From contig JAQGKN010000429.1 of the NCBI GenBank assembly GCA_028290085.1, forward strand, positions 1 through 12,294: 12,294 nucleotides of DNA. The letters are read 5' to 3'. The position numbers were made by a program, and so were the translations under genes. This DNA comes from Hyphomicrobiales bacterium (lineage in GTDB: Bacteria; Pseudomonadota; Alphaproteobacteria; Rhizobiales; Beijerinckiaceae). Within the stretch, counting starts at the first letter, position 1. Every line of letters begins with the position of its first letter. The notes beneath the pieces are model-generated. The model was not told where the DNA came from, ran no database searches, and saw only the letters and a program-made list of their open reading frames with translations. Positions 1 to 7,065 of the stretch are shown here, in pieces.

Positions 1-3000
1 ATCGTCTCGTAATATTGGTGCCTCGCATTGCCGAAGCTGAGATTGTTCGTCCCCTGCGCAGAACCCAGCGCGTTCAACGCGGCGAACAAGACATCGACGA
101 CCGCCTGCCCCGTCTCGACAGCGCCAGCGGCGACCGCGGCCGGATACAGCGGTGACAGCATCGAGCCACGCGGAATCACGATGTCGACCGCCCTCAGACT
201 ACCTGCGTTCAAGGAAATCTCGGCGCCTGCCACCACGCGGAGCACGTAGAGAACGGCGGCGCGCGTCACGCCCTCGGGCGCATTGAAGCTGTTGGGTCGC
301 TGCCAGCTCGTGCCGGTGAAGTCGATTTGCGCCCGGCGCTTCCTCGCATCAATGCGGATCTGCACCCGGATCGTCGAGCCATCATCCATCGCGATCTCGG
401 CACGCCCGTCGCGCAAGTCACCAATAACAAGCGCAATCTGTTCAGCCGCCTGATCCTGCACATGGCCCATATAGGCCTCGAGCGCCGGCCAGCCGAACGC
501 AGCGATCATCTGGCGCAATTGCAGAATTCCCCCGGCATTGGCTCCGATCTGCGCCTTCAGGTCGGCAATGTTCTGCGCCGGATTGCGCACGGGGTAAGAT
601 GCATTCAGCAGCAGCTCGATCACCGGGCGCTCAAGAAAACGCCCGTGCGCGACCAGTCGCAGCGGCGCGATCATCACGCCCTCTTCGTCGATATGCGTCG
701 CAAGCGGCGACATGGAGCCGGGCGAAAGCCCGCCGATATCGGCGTGATGCGCGCGTGTCGCAACCCACGCCAGAATGCGCTTTCCCTTGTCGTCAAAAAG
801 CGGTGTGCACACCGTGATGTCGGGCAAATGCGTCCCGCCCTCATACGGAGCATTCAACGCAAAGGCATCGCCCAGCCGGACTTTGCCTTTGTGAGCGCGC
901 AGAACGGCGCCGACTGCGCGCTCCATCGCGCCCGGGTGCAACGGCAAATGCGAGGCCTGTGCGACCAGACGCCCCTTCGCATCGAACAATGCGCAGGCGA
1001 AATCGAGTCGCTCCCTGATGTTCACGGACGAAGCCGTGTTCTTCAGCGAAACACCCATCTGCGTCGCGAGAGACACGAACCGCCGGTTGAAAATTTCGAG
1101 CAGGGCCGGATCAGCCTTCGTCGTTTTGATCTTGGCGCGCGCCAGCGGCTTGATGCGCGTGAGCACAATATGGTTGCGCGCTGTCACATCCGCGCGCCAG
1201 CCCGCCTCCACGACGATCGTCTGATGCTGCTCTATGATGAGCGCTGGCCCCTTCAACGAAGCTCCGCGCACCAAAGCGTCGCGGAGAAACACGCGCGCCG
1301 AATGCCAGGCATCCTGCGAGAAAAAACGCTTGCGCTGCAGGCTTTTCGGCACGTCCGCCGTAACAGGCCGGATGAGCTTCTTCTTCAGCCGCGGACCACG
1401 CCCGATGGCTTCCACGCAAACAGACTCGATAACCAGCTTCGCGCCCCGAGGGGCGAACCCAAAGCGGCTTCGATGCTGTCGCTCGAACGCGCTGCGCAGG
1501 CGTGCGATCACCCTCTGCCAGGGCCCGTCGAGCTTGGCCTCGATGAGCAGCGGGCCGTCCGTGCCGGCTGCTTTCAGATGCACTTGCACGTGGGCAAGGA
1601 CATCCTTCTTCGCGATGCCCTGCATGCGGATTGCCGCCTCTGCCTGAACACGCAGGCGGCGGGCGGCCAACCGCAATTGCTTCAGTCCCAGCGCGTCGAG
1701 CGGCGCTTCAATGCCCTCCTGCAAGACATTGCGCAGATCCGCGCGCCCCATGCCGTAAGCGCACAGGACCGATGACAAGGGATGCACGAGCACCTGCGTC
1801 ATGCCCAGCGCGTCCGCGACGAGGCATGCATGCTGCCCGCTCGCTCCGCCATAACAATTCAGCACGGTGCTGGTGAGATCGTGCCCAGGCACCATCGAAG
1901 CCTCGATGCCCTCGGCAATCTGCGCCACGGCGACTTGGATAAACCCGTCCGCGAGTTCCTCGGGCGTGCGTTTGAGCTTGTTCTGCTTGGCCATGCGCGC
2001 AAAGGATTTGCGCACCAGCGCCGCGTCGATGGGCTCATTCCGCTCCGGGCCGAAGTTTGCCGGGAAGAAGTCCGGACTGATCTTGCCCGTCATGACGTTC
2101 GCATCAGTCAAGGCGAGCGGCCCGCCGCGCCGCATGCAGGCAGGCCCTGGATCAGGGCCCGCCGACTCCGGCCCGACGCGAAAATGCCCATCATCGCAAG
2201 TGAGAATCGAGCCGCCGCCCGCTGCCACGCGATGCACGCGAAGTGCGGGCGCACGCAAATGCAGGCCTGCGATCTCCCGTTCGAAGACGCGCTCGAAGGA
2301 TCCCGAAAAATGCGAAACGTCGGTCGATGTGCCGCCCATATCGAAGCCGATCGCACGCGCAAACCCAGCGCTGCGCGCCGTCGCAGCCATGCCAACGACC
2401 CCGGCGGCAGCGCCCGAAAGCACCGCATCCTTCCCGGAAAGAACGTCCGGGGAGCTTAGCCCGCCCGCGGAATTCATGAACATGAGCCGCGTGTCGGGGC
2501 CGAGCTCTTCTGCCACATGCTGCGCATAGCGCCTTAGCGCGGGCGTCAGATAAGCGTCGGCCAGAGTTGTTTCGCCGCGTCGGACAAAACCACTCAGCGG
2601 CGATACGGCGTGGCTCACAGAAACCTGCGTGAAGCCGATCTCTTCGAGAAGCGCCGCGATTTCGCGCTCATGCGCCTGAAAACGCCAGCCATGCATCAGC
2701 ACGACAGCGGCAGCGCGAAAGCCCTGCACATGAGCGGTTTCCAACTCGCGGCGAACACGCCCGAGAGCGGGTGCGCGCTCGACGTGGCCGTCGGCCAGCA
2801 CACGCTCGTCGACCTCGACGACGCCGGCATAGAGGCGCTCGGGCTTCACGACGCGCAGCGCGAATGCATCGGGCCGCGCCTGATCGCCAATCTCCAGCGC
2901 ATCGCGAAAACCGCGCGTTGTGACGAGAAGCACGCGCTCTCCCGCGCGCTTCAGCAACGCGTCAGTGACGACTGTCGACCCCATTTTCACGCTGGCAACA

Positions 3001-3209
3001 GCGCCGCGTGGCAGGGCTTCGCCGTCGGGGATAGCGAGCAACCGGCGGATACCTGCAATCGCGGCATCGGCACAGGCGCCGTGGTTCTCGGAGAGCAGCT
3101 TCTCGACATGCAGACGCCCAGCAGGGTCCCGTCCGATGACATCGGTGAATGTGCCACCGCGATCGATCCAGAAATCCCAGCCTCCCGCCTGCTTTTTCCC
3201 CCTGCTCAT
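1..3209 (-). CDS. oplAH: 5-oxoprolinase, fused HyuA-HyuB type (C-terminus cut by window edge)
   Basis: Predicted ATP-dependent cytoplasmic enzyme that opens 5-oxo-L-proline to L-glutamate. I translated the minus strand from ATG 3209 to the window edge: 1069 codons, no stop or frameshift. An in-frame TAG directly precedes the ATG, so the start cannot lie further upstream. The HyuA half (about residues 1-690) shows [10 protein letters not shown] near 15-24, a sugar-kinase-like nucleotide-binding signature typical of this family, [10 protein letters not shown] near 290, AGPDPGPAC near 350-358, NCYGGAGSQHAC at 451-462 and [14 protein letters not shown] near 475. The HyuB half (from about 700) shows [29 protein letters not shown] near 820, [10 protein letters not shown], and at the edge [30 protein letters not shown]. 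Family members are about 1200-1300 residues, so some 150-200 residues should continue left of the window. The N-terminus and the fusion favour 5-oxoprolinase over a two-subunit hydantoinase or acetone carboxylase, although the substrate is inferred. An unusual SGAAAGV replaces the usual SGPAGGV at about 265-271. Confidence 0.95.
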   Translation of the reverse strand, partial: MSRGKKQAGGWDFWIDRGGTFTDVIGRDPAGRLHVEKLLSENHGACADAAIAGIRRLLAIPDGEALPRGAVASVKMGSTVVTDALLKRAGERVLLVTTRGFRDALEIGDQARPDAFALRVVKPERLYAGVVEVDERVLADGHVERAPALGRVRRELETAHVQGFRAAAVVLMHGWRFQAHEREIAALLEEIGFTQVSVSHAVSPLSGFVRRGETTLADAYLTPALRRYAQHVAEELGPDTRLMFMNSAGGLSSPDVLSGKDAVLSGAAAGVVGMAATARSAGFARAIGFDMGGTSTDVSHFSGSFERVFEREIAGLHLRAPALRVHRVAAGGGSILTCDDGHFRVGPESAGPDPGPACMRRGGPLALTDANVMTGKISPDFFPANFGPERNEPIDAALVRKSFARMAKQNKLKRTPEELADGFIQVAVAQIAEGIEASMVPGHDLTSTVLNCYGGASGQHACLVADALGMTQVLVHPLSSVLCAYGMGRADLRNVLQEGIEAPLDALGLKQLRLAARRLRVQAEAAIRMQGIAKKDVLAHVQVHLKAAGTDGPLLIEAKLDGPWQRVIARLRSAFERQHRSRFGFAPRGAKLVIESVCVEAIGRGPRLKKKLIRPVTADVPKSLQRKRFFSQDAWHSARVFLRDALVRGASLKGPALIIEQHQTIVVEAGWRADVTARNHIVLTRIKPLARAKIKTTKADPALLEIFNRRFVSLATQMGVSLKNTASSVNIRERLDFACALFDAKGRLVAQASHLPLHPGAMERAVGAVLRAHKGKVRLGDAFALNAPYEGGTHLPDITVCTPLFDDKGKRILAWVATRAHHADIGGLSPGSMSPLATHIDEEGVMIAPLRLVAHGRFLERPVIELLLNASYPVRNPAQNIADLKAQIGANAGGILQLRQMIAAFGWPALEAYMGHVQDQAAEQIALVIGDLRDGRAEIAMDDGSTIRVQIRIDARKRRAQIDFTGTSWQRPNSFNAPEGVTRAAVLYVLRVVAGAEISLNAGSLRAVDIVIPRGSMLSPLYPAAVAAGAVETGQAVVDVLFAALNALGSAQGTNNLSFGNARHQYYET

Positions 3210-3241
3210 CTATCCGTCCGATTCGCTTCAGCCCCACGCCC

Positions 3242-3247
3242 ATTATA
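3242..3247 (-). promoter_or_regulatory. Possible -10 box for the oxoprolinase gene
   Basis: On the minus strand the only AT-rich stretch of the 74-bp divergent gap reads TATAAT, a perfect sigma-70-type -10 hexamer. A start of transcription about 7 bases on would give a leader of roughly 26 nt before ATG 3209. No good -35 hexamer sits 16-18 bp upstream (candidates GTCCGT or TCCGTT), so the call rests on the -10 alone. On the plus strand the same stretch reads TATAGT (3246-3251), which could serve the divergent gene. Confidence 0.35.
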
Positions 3248-3283
3248 TAGTTATCGCCAGATTAACGGACGGAGACTGTCTGC

Positions 3284-3934
3284 GTGGACGAACCTCAGAC
3301 CGAATTGCGCCCTGTGCCACCAAGCCTCACCGCCGCCCTGCGCCGTGCGCGGCTGGAAGACGCGGAGCGTTCAGAAGTCGTTGCAGAATTGCGCGGCGCC
3401 GAAACCGCGCGTCTCGAAATGCTTCAGGATGCGTTGCGCCCAGTGCTGGACCAGGTGCCGGAGGGCATCGATCTCTTCGATTGTGGCCTGCTGCCCGGCG
3501 ACCATCCGCGTCTCTTTGTCGATATGATCGCCTTCGTGGAAATGGGTCGCGACAAACGCGCCTACCGTTTCCTGCAGGATACGCGCCACGGCCGCGTCAC
3601 GCTTGCGGAGACTGAGAAGCTCGACACCATCGTCGGCGCCGTCACACAATATATCGCCCGCCGCCTTGTGGAACGCGAGAAGTCGCTGGCTTCCGACCGC
3701 ACGATTGAAATAGCCGCTCGTGCCTATGCGCAAGAACCGGCCGAGGGACGCCCCGCAGCGATGGCGGAGCTGCCCCCGGCCCCCGCGCCACGCAAACGCA
3801 ACGCCTTCCTGCGCATAGCGCGCGCCCTCGTGGAAATCCTGGGCTCGCTGGTGCTGATCGCGCTCGTGCTCGGCGGCGCCTATTTCGCGGCCGTGGCAGC
3901 CATGGCCTGGTGGGCGATGAACAAGCTCGGGTAA
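3284..3934 (+). CDS. Conserved hypothetical protein with one C-terminal membrane helix
   Basis: A 216-residue protein that I do not recognise functionally. It starts with GTG; GGAG at 3271-3274 lies 9 nt upstream. Residues 1-55 are rich in Arg, Glu and Ala and probably helical. Residues 60-100 hold the most conserved-looking core, with FDCGLLPGDHPRLFVDMIAFVEMGRDKRAYRFLQDTRHGR read in pieces: an acidic/His cluster (D66, C67, D73, H74, D80) followed by a basic stretch. A Pro/Ala linker (about 150-172) leads to a basic KR patch and one strong transmembrane helix near 182-209, with only a few residues after it. By the positive-inside rule the N-terminal domain would be cytoplasmic, as in a tail-anchored protein. 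It is divergent from the oxoprolinase gene and convergent with the phosphoesterase gene, with only one base between the two stop codons. There is no catalytic motif I can name. Confidence 0.8.
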   Translation: MDEPQTELRPVPPSLTAALRRARLEDAERSEVVAELRGAETARLEMLQDALRPVLDQVPEGIDLFDCGLLPGDHPRLFVDMIAFVEMGRDKRAYRFLQDTRHGRVTLAETEKLDTIVGAVTQYIARRLVEREKSLASDRTIEIAARAYAQEPAEGRPAAMAELPPAPAPRKRNAFLRIARALVEILGSLVLIALVLGGAYFAAVAAMAWWAMNKLG

Positions 3935-3935
3935 A

Positions 3936-4823
3936 TCAGAGCGGGAAGGTTCCGAGGTCGAGCACATCGCTCGATCCCGCGACCATTCCGCGAACGCGGC
4001 CCGCGACTTTCCAGACACCGTCCTCGCGGCTGAAATCATAGAGATGATAGGCCGCACGATGGCGCTCCGTGCCCGGGATCGCCGAGGCTGACGCCACGCC
4101 GACAACGGGCACCCGCCCCTTGGGCGTCGGCAGATAGACCACCGAATGCCGGTGGTTGTGCCCATGCACAATCAGCTCGGCGCCGTGCCTGGCAACGATC
4201 GCCTCGAATTTCCGTGCATCGCTCAATCCACGTCCGGCTGAAGCGCCGTTACGATTCGGCGGATGATGGATCATCACCACACGCATCAGTCCGCGCGCGC
4301 CCGTTTCCGCCAATGCGATTTCGAGCCGGTCGCGTTGCTCGGTCCCGAGCTTCCCCGACGCCAGCAGCGGCGCGGTGGGAATGCCGGACGACAGGCCGAT
4401 CAGGGCAATTTCGCCGCGCACCCGCAGATAGGGGTAGCTCGGCACACCTCCCGCATCCGCTCCGGTCCAGGGCGCGAATGTCGTCTCGAGATGGCTCAGG
4501 GAACTGCGCACGTAGGCATCGTGATTGCCCGGCACAAAGCTGACGTTTTTCGGATCGCCCAGTGTCGCCAGCCAGGCGGCCGCGATGGGGAATTCGGCTG
4601 CGAGCCCGATGTTCAGAACGTCGCCGGTCATGGCCACATGATCGGGATTCTGCGCGCGCAAATCAGCGACGAGGGTCGCCAGCACTTCCATATTGTGCAT
4701 GCGATCGCGGCCCCGGCGCCAATTGATGTAGCCGGTCAAGCGCTTGCCAATAAGCTCGCGCCGCATGGGGCGCGGCAGCGGGCCAATATGGGCGTCGGAG
4801 AGATGTGCGAGGAGGAAAGTCAC
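3936..4823 (-). CDS. Calcineurin-like metallophosphoesterase
   Basis: A 295-residue protein with the full two-metal phosphoesterase motif set: SDAHIG (D10, H12), MTGDVLN (D68, N71), PGNHDAY (N100, H101), MIHHPP (H186/H187) and VHGHNH (H222, H224). There is no signal peptide or membrane helix, so it should act in the cytoplasm. The family includes class III cyclic-nucleotide phosphodiesterases (CpdA/Icc) as well as nucleases and sugar-nucleotide hydrolases; which substrate applies cannot be read from the sequence. The start is GTG at 4823 with a GA-rich ribosome-binding stretch (GAGAGAGA) just upstream. The mbfA stop codon lies 31 bp before this start on the same strand with no visible terminator, so the two genes are probably co-transcribed and the phosphoesterase may share the Irr-controlled promoter. 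That link to iron is inferred from context only. Confidence 0.9.
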   Translation of the reverse strand: MTFLLAHLSDAHIGPLPRPMRRELIGKRLTGYINWRRGRDRMHNMEVLATLVADLRAQNPDHVAMTGDVLNIGLAAEFPIAAAWLATLGDPKNVSFVPGNHDAYVRSSLSHLETTFAPWTGADAGGVPSYPYLRVRGEIALIGLSSGIPTAPLLASGKLGTEQRDRLEIALAETGARGLMRVVMIHHPPNRNGASAGRGLSDARKFEAIVARHGAELIVHGHNHRHSVVYLPTPKGRVPVVGVASASAIPGTERHRAAYHLYDFSREDGVWKVAGRVRGMVAGSSDVLDLGTFPL

Positions 4824-4854
4824 GCGCTCTCTCTCGCCTCTGCCCGTTCCCGGG

Positions 4855-5826
4855 TCAAGCGGCGCCGATCAATATTCCCGCCGCGAGCACGATCGCACCG
4901 CCGAGCACGATCTGGAAAACAGCCTGCAGGAAGGGCGTATCCATGTAGCGCGCGCGGATGTAGGCGATGACCCACAATTCGATGAAGACCACCACGCCGG
5001 CGATGCCGGTTGCGATCCAGAACGCATTCGCCCAGCTGTCGGGAACGAGGTAGGGCAAGGTGTGGCCAAGCCCACCCAGCGTTGTCATCAGCCCGCAGAT
5101 CGCGCCACGCAGCCAGGGCGACCCACGGCCGGTGAGCGCACCGTCGTCTGAAAGGGCCTCGGCGAAGCCCATGCTGATGCCCGCGCCAATGGACGCTGCC
5201 ATGCCGACGAGAAAAGTCTGCCAGTTGCTGTGCGTGGCAAAAGCGGCGGCAAACAAGGGCGCCAGCGTGGAGACGGAACCATCCATCAATCCGGCGAGGC
5301 CCGGCTGCACGAATTGCAGCACGAACATGCGGTGATTGGTGGTCGCCTCTTCTTCGCGCGCTTCCTCGGTCAGCAGCGCGCGCTCGAGTTCGCCGGCATG
5401 TTTGCCATGGCCCTTTTCGACCTCGGCCAGATCGCCAAGCAGGGTGCGGATCGCAACATCGGTCGTCTGACCCGCAGCCTTCTCGTAGAAGCGCGCGGCC
5501 TGGAACTCCATATTCTCCGCTTCTTTGCGAATCGTTTCGAGCGGCAGGTTCTTGGTCAGCCAGATCGGGCGGCGTTTCAGGAAGCCCTTGACGTCGTCGC
5601 GCCGGATCGGAGGCAGATTGGGGCCAAAACGCTCTTCGTAGATCTGGAGCAGCATATGCCGGTGGGATTTCTCTTCCTCGGCCATTTCCTCGAAGACCTT
5701 GGACGACGCAGGATATCTTTCTGCAAGATCCTCGGCGAAGGTAGAGTAGATTCGGCTGTCTTCCTCTTCCGAAGCAATTGCAACGGCGAGAATTTCACGG
5801 GCGGACAGATCGGCGAAACTCTTCAA
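4855..5826 (-). CDS. mbfA: Membrane-bound ferritin MbfA (ferritin-like domain + VIT1 membrane domain)
   Basis: A 323-residue inner-membrane iron exporter. In Bradyrhizobium and Agrobacterium, MbfA removes surplus iron and protects against iron and peroxide stress. The N-terminal ferritin/rubrerythrin-like half (about 1-165) carries paired carboxylate and EXXH metal sites: E20-E22, E52-K-S-H55, E104/E107 and E137-K-G-H140. The C-terminal half resembles the yeast vacuolar/plant VIT1 transporters: GLMDGSVSTLAP (179-190), a second helix ending in MGFAEALSDDG (219-229), and further helices near 243-261, 266-290 and 299-322. The protein is about the family's usual length. The start is TTG at 5826, which gives the family N-terminus MKSFADLS. 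AGGAG is 6 nt upstream of it, whereas an ATG five bases upstream is in another frame and stops after two codons. An Irr-type operator lies 26 bp upstream. The phosphoesterase gene follows after 31 bp. The gene is divergent from the Nudix gene. Confidence 0.95.
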   Translation of the reverse strand: MKSFADLSAREILAVAIASEEEDSRIYSTFAEDLAERYPASSKVFEEMAEEEKSHRHMLLQIYEERFGPNLPPIRRDDVKGFLKRRPIWLTKNLPLETIRKEAENMEFQAARFYEKAAGQTTDVAIRTLLGDLAEVEKGHGKHAGELERALLTEEAREEEATTNHRMFVLQFVQPGLAGLMDGSVSTLAPLFAAAFATHSNWQTFLVGMAASIGAGISMGFAEALSDDGALTGRGSPWLRGAICGLMTTLGGLGHTLPYLVPDSWANAFWIATGIAGVVVFIELWVIAYIRARYMDTPFLQAVFQIVLGGAIVLAAGILIGAA

Positions 5827-5832
5827 GGCATG

Positions 5833-5837
5833 CTCCT
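5833..5837 (-). promoter_or_regulatory. Ribosome-binding site that fixes the TTG start of mbfA
   Basis: AGGAG on the minus strand ends 6 nt before the TTG codon (5826-5824), which is ideal spacing. It ends only 1 nt before the competing ATG (5831-5829), which opens the two-codon frame ATG-CCT-TGA overlapping the TTG. The spacing therefore supports the rare TTG as the real start. Confidence 0.75.
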
Positions 5838-5852
5838 GCGGTGCGCACTTGA

Positions 5853-5867
5853 TTAGAATGTTTCTAA
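5853..5867. promoter_or_regulatory. Iron control element (Irr-binding palindrome) of mbfA
   Basis: TTAGAA-TGT-TTCTAA is a perfect 6-bp inverted repeat around 3 bases. It matches the rhizobial ICE consensus TTTAGAA-N3-TTCTAAA except for its outermost base on each side. It lies 26 bp before the mbfA start codon, where it would overlap the core promoter, fitting repression by Irr at low iron and release at high iron as known for mbfA in rhizobia. The site sits in a 117-bp divergent gap, so an effect on the Nudix gene (start 5944) is also possible. That Irr binds here is inferred; the palindrome itself is seen. Confidence 0.85.
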
Positions 5868-5943
5868 GGAGCTGTGAAGCACTTTCTGTCTACGCTGCAC
5901 CCGCTGAACTGGATGCGCCGATCAGCGAACAAAGAGAGCGTAC

Positions 5944-6423
5944 ATGAAGACCTGGCTCAAGCTCCGCAGCTTCGCGCTTGTGCGCCGCGCCATGCCGCTT
6001 GCGGCCCGGCTCTCGCGCCCCCTGACGATGGGCGTGCGCGCAATGATCTTCGACGACACCGGGCGCATATGCCTGATCCGGCACTCCTATGTGCCCGGCT
6101 GGCACATGCCGGGCGGCGGCGTCGAGCCCGGGGAAACCCTGTATCAGGCCCTTGCGCGCGAGATGCACGAGGAGACGGGGCTGGCGCTCGAGGAGAATCC
6201 GTCCGTTTTTGCGGTATATCTCAACGAGGCCATGGCCCGGCGCGACCATGTCGCCCTCTACATCGTGCGGAGCTATCGTCTCACCGATTACCGCCCATCG
6301 CGCCTGGAGGTTCTGGAACAGGGCTTTTTCGCCGCCGACGCCCTGCCCGAAGGCACGACCGGGCCCACGCGCCGCCGCATCGCGGAAGTTCTGGCGCAAA
6401 GCGAGCCCGCGCCGCTTTGGTAG
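5944..6423 (+). CDS. Nudix hydrolase
   Basis: A 159-residue Nudix protein that should hydrolyse a nucleoside diphosphate linked to some moiety X. The Nudix box is perfect: G58, E64, R72-E73, E76-E77, G79 fit Gx5Ex7REUxEExGU, in the stretch from GGVEPGET to REMHEETGL. The central domain spans about 27-130. It is preceded by a basic N-terminal stretch of about 25 residues (KTWLKLRSFALVRRAMPLAARLSR), amphipathic rather than a clear signal peptide. There are no substrate-specifying motifs I recognise, so the substrate is open. The start ATG 5944 has only a weak purine stretch (AGAGAG) upstream; a longer overlapping reading frame from 5874 is out of frame and lacks any motif. The gene is divergent from mbfA, and the 117-bp gap holds the Irr box. 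Confidence 0.93.
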   Translation: MKTWLKLRSFALVRRAMPLAARLSRPLTMGVRAMIFDDTGRICLIRHSYVPGWHMPGGGVEPGETLYQALAREMHEETGLALEENPSVFAVYLNEAMARRDHVALYIVRSYRLTDYRPSRLEVLEQGFFAADALPEGTTGPTRRRIAEVLAQSEPAPLW

Positions 6424-6549
6424 AGCCGCTAGGATTTGCGCCCCGGCGCAGGCGTGATAAAGGGACGCGCATGACGACGATCAGCCGGCGACGACGGTCC
6501 TGAGCACGCGCGAAAGCGACGTGTCCACTTTTCGCTGCCCGAAATTCCG

Positions 6550-7059
6550 ATGGATCGTCATATGACCGAACTCACCCTCGACGTCGCCCCCCTGAGCCCC
6601 TCCGATCTCCCGCAAATCGAAAAGCTCGATGAGCGCGCCTTCGGCCCCGGCCGCTTCACGCGCACGGCCTATCGTCTGCGCGAGGGCGTCACGCCCGTGG
6701 CCTCTCTCTCCTTCGTGGCGCGAGTCGGCACCTTTCTGGTGGGCGCCAACATCATGACGGAGATCCGCTGCGGCAGCGTCCCCGCCCTGCTGTTGGGCCC
6801 GCTGACCGTGGAGCCTGCCTTCCGCTCACGCGGTATCGGTGAACGACTGATTGCGCGTTCGCTGGAAGCGGCGCGTGCCTCTGGTCACAGCCTCGTGCTG
6901 CTGGTGGGTGACGAGCCCTATTACCAGCGCATGGGCTTCAAACGCGTGCCGCCGGGGCGGCTCTCGATGCCCGGCCCGGTCGATCCGATGCGTATTCTCA
7001 TCTGCGAACTCACCGAGGGCGCATTCGAGAGTGTGCACGGCCCCGTCACCCGCGCCTGA
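6550..7059 (+). CDS. GNAT-family N-acetyltransferase, YhbS-like
   Basis: A 169-residue single-domain acetyl-CoA-dependent acyltransferase. Motif A is clear: LGPLTVEPAFRSRGIGERLI (82-101) with the pyrophosphate loop R92-S-R-G-I-G97. DEPYYQRMGFKRV (121-133) is the usual motif B. The order and the GDEPYYQRMGF end resemble the YhbS/COG3153 group, whose acceptors are mostly unknown. Two start codons are possible, ATG 6550 and ATG 6562; neither has a convincing ribosome-binding site, and the first is used here. It follows the Nudix gene after 126 bp in the same direction and converges on the 694-aa membrane protein gene, with 6 bp between the stop codons and no terminator in between. Confidence 0.9.
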   Translation: MDRHMTELTLDVAPLSPSDLPQIEKLDERAFGPGRFTRTAYRLREGVTPVASLSFVARVGTFLVGANIMTEIRCGSVPALLLGPLTVEPAFRSRGIGERLIARSLEAARASGHSLVLLVGDEPYYQRMGFKRVPPGRLSMPGPVDPMRILICELTEGAFESVHGPVTRA

Positions 7060-7065
7060 TCGGGC

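Noticed and set aside
327..1775. Open plus-strand frame of 482 codons
   Set aside because: It lies opposite the HyuA-HyuB gene, whose translation matches 5-oxoprolinase motifs throughout. The frame is Arg/His/Gln-rich with no motif, the usual antisense shadow in GC-rich DNA.
6437..6450. Small hairpin TGCGCC-CC-GGCGCA after the Nudix gene, considered as a terminator
   Set aside because: The loop would be only 2-4 bases and no T-run follows, so it does not look like an intrinsic terminator.
5874..6503. Plus-strand frame of 209 codons overlapping the Nudix gene
   Set aside because: The Nudix box is in the other frame; this one is Arg/Ala/His-rich without motifs.
6471..6503. Ten-codon frame MTTISRRRRS between the Nudix and GNAT genes
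   Set aside because: Too short, Arg-rich by composition, weak ribosome-binding site; no support beyond an ATG.
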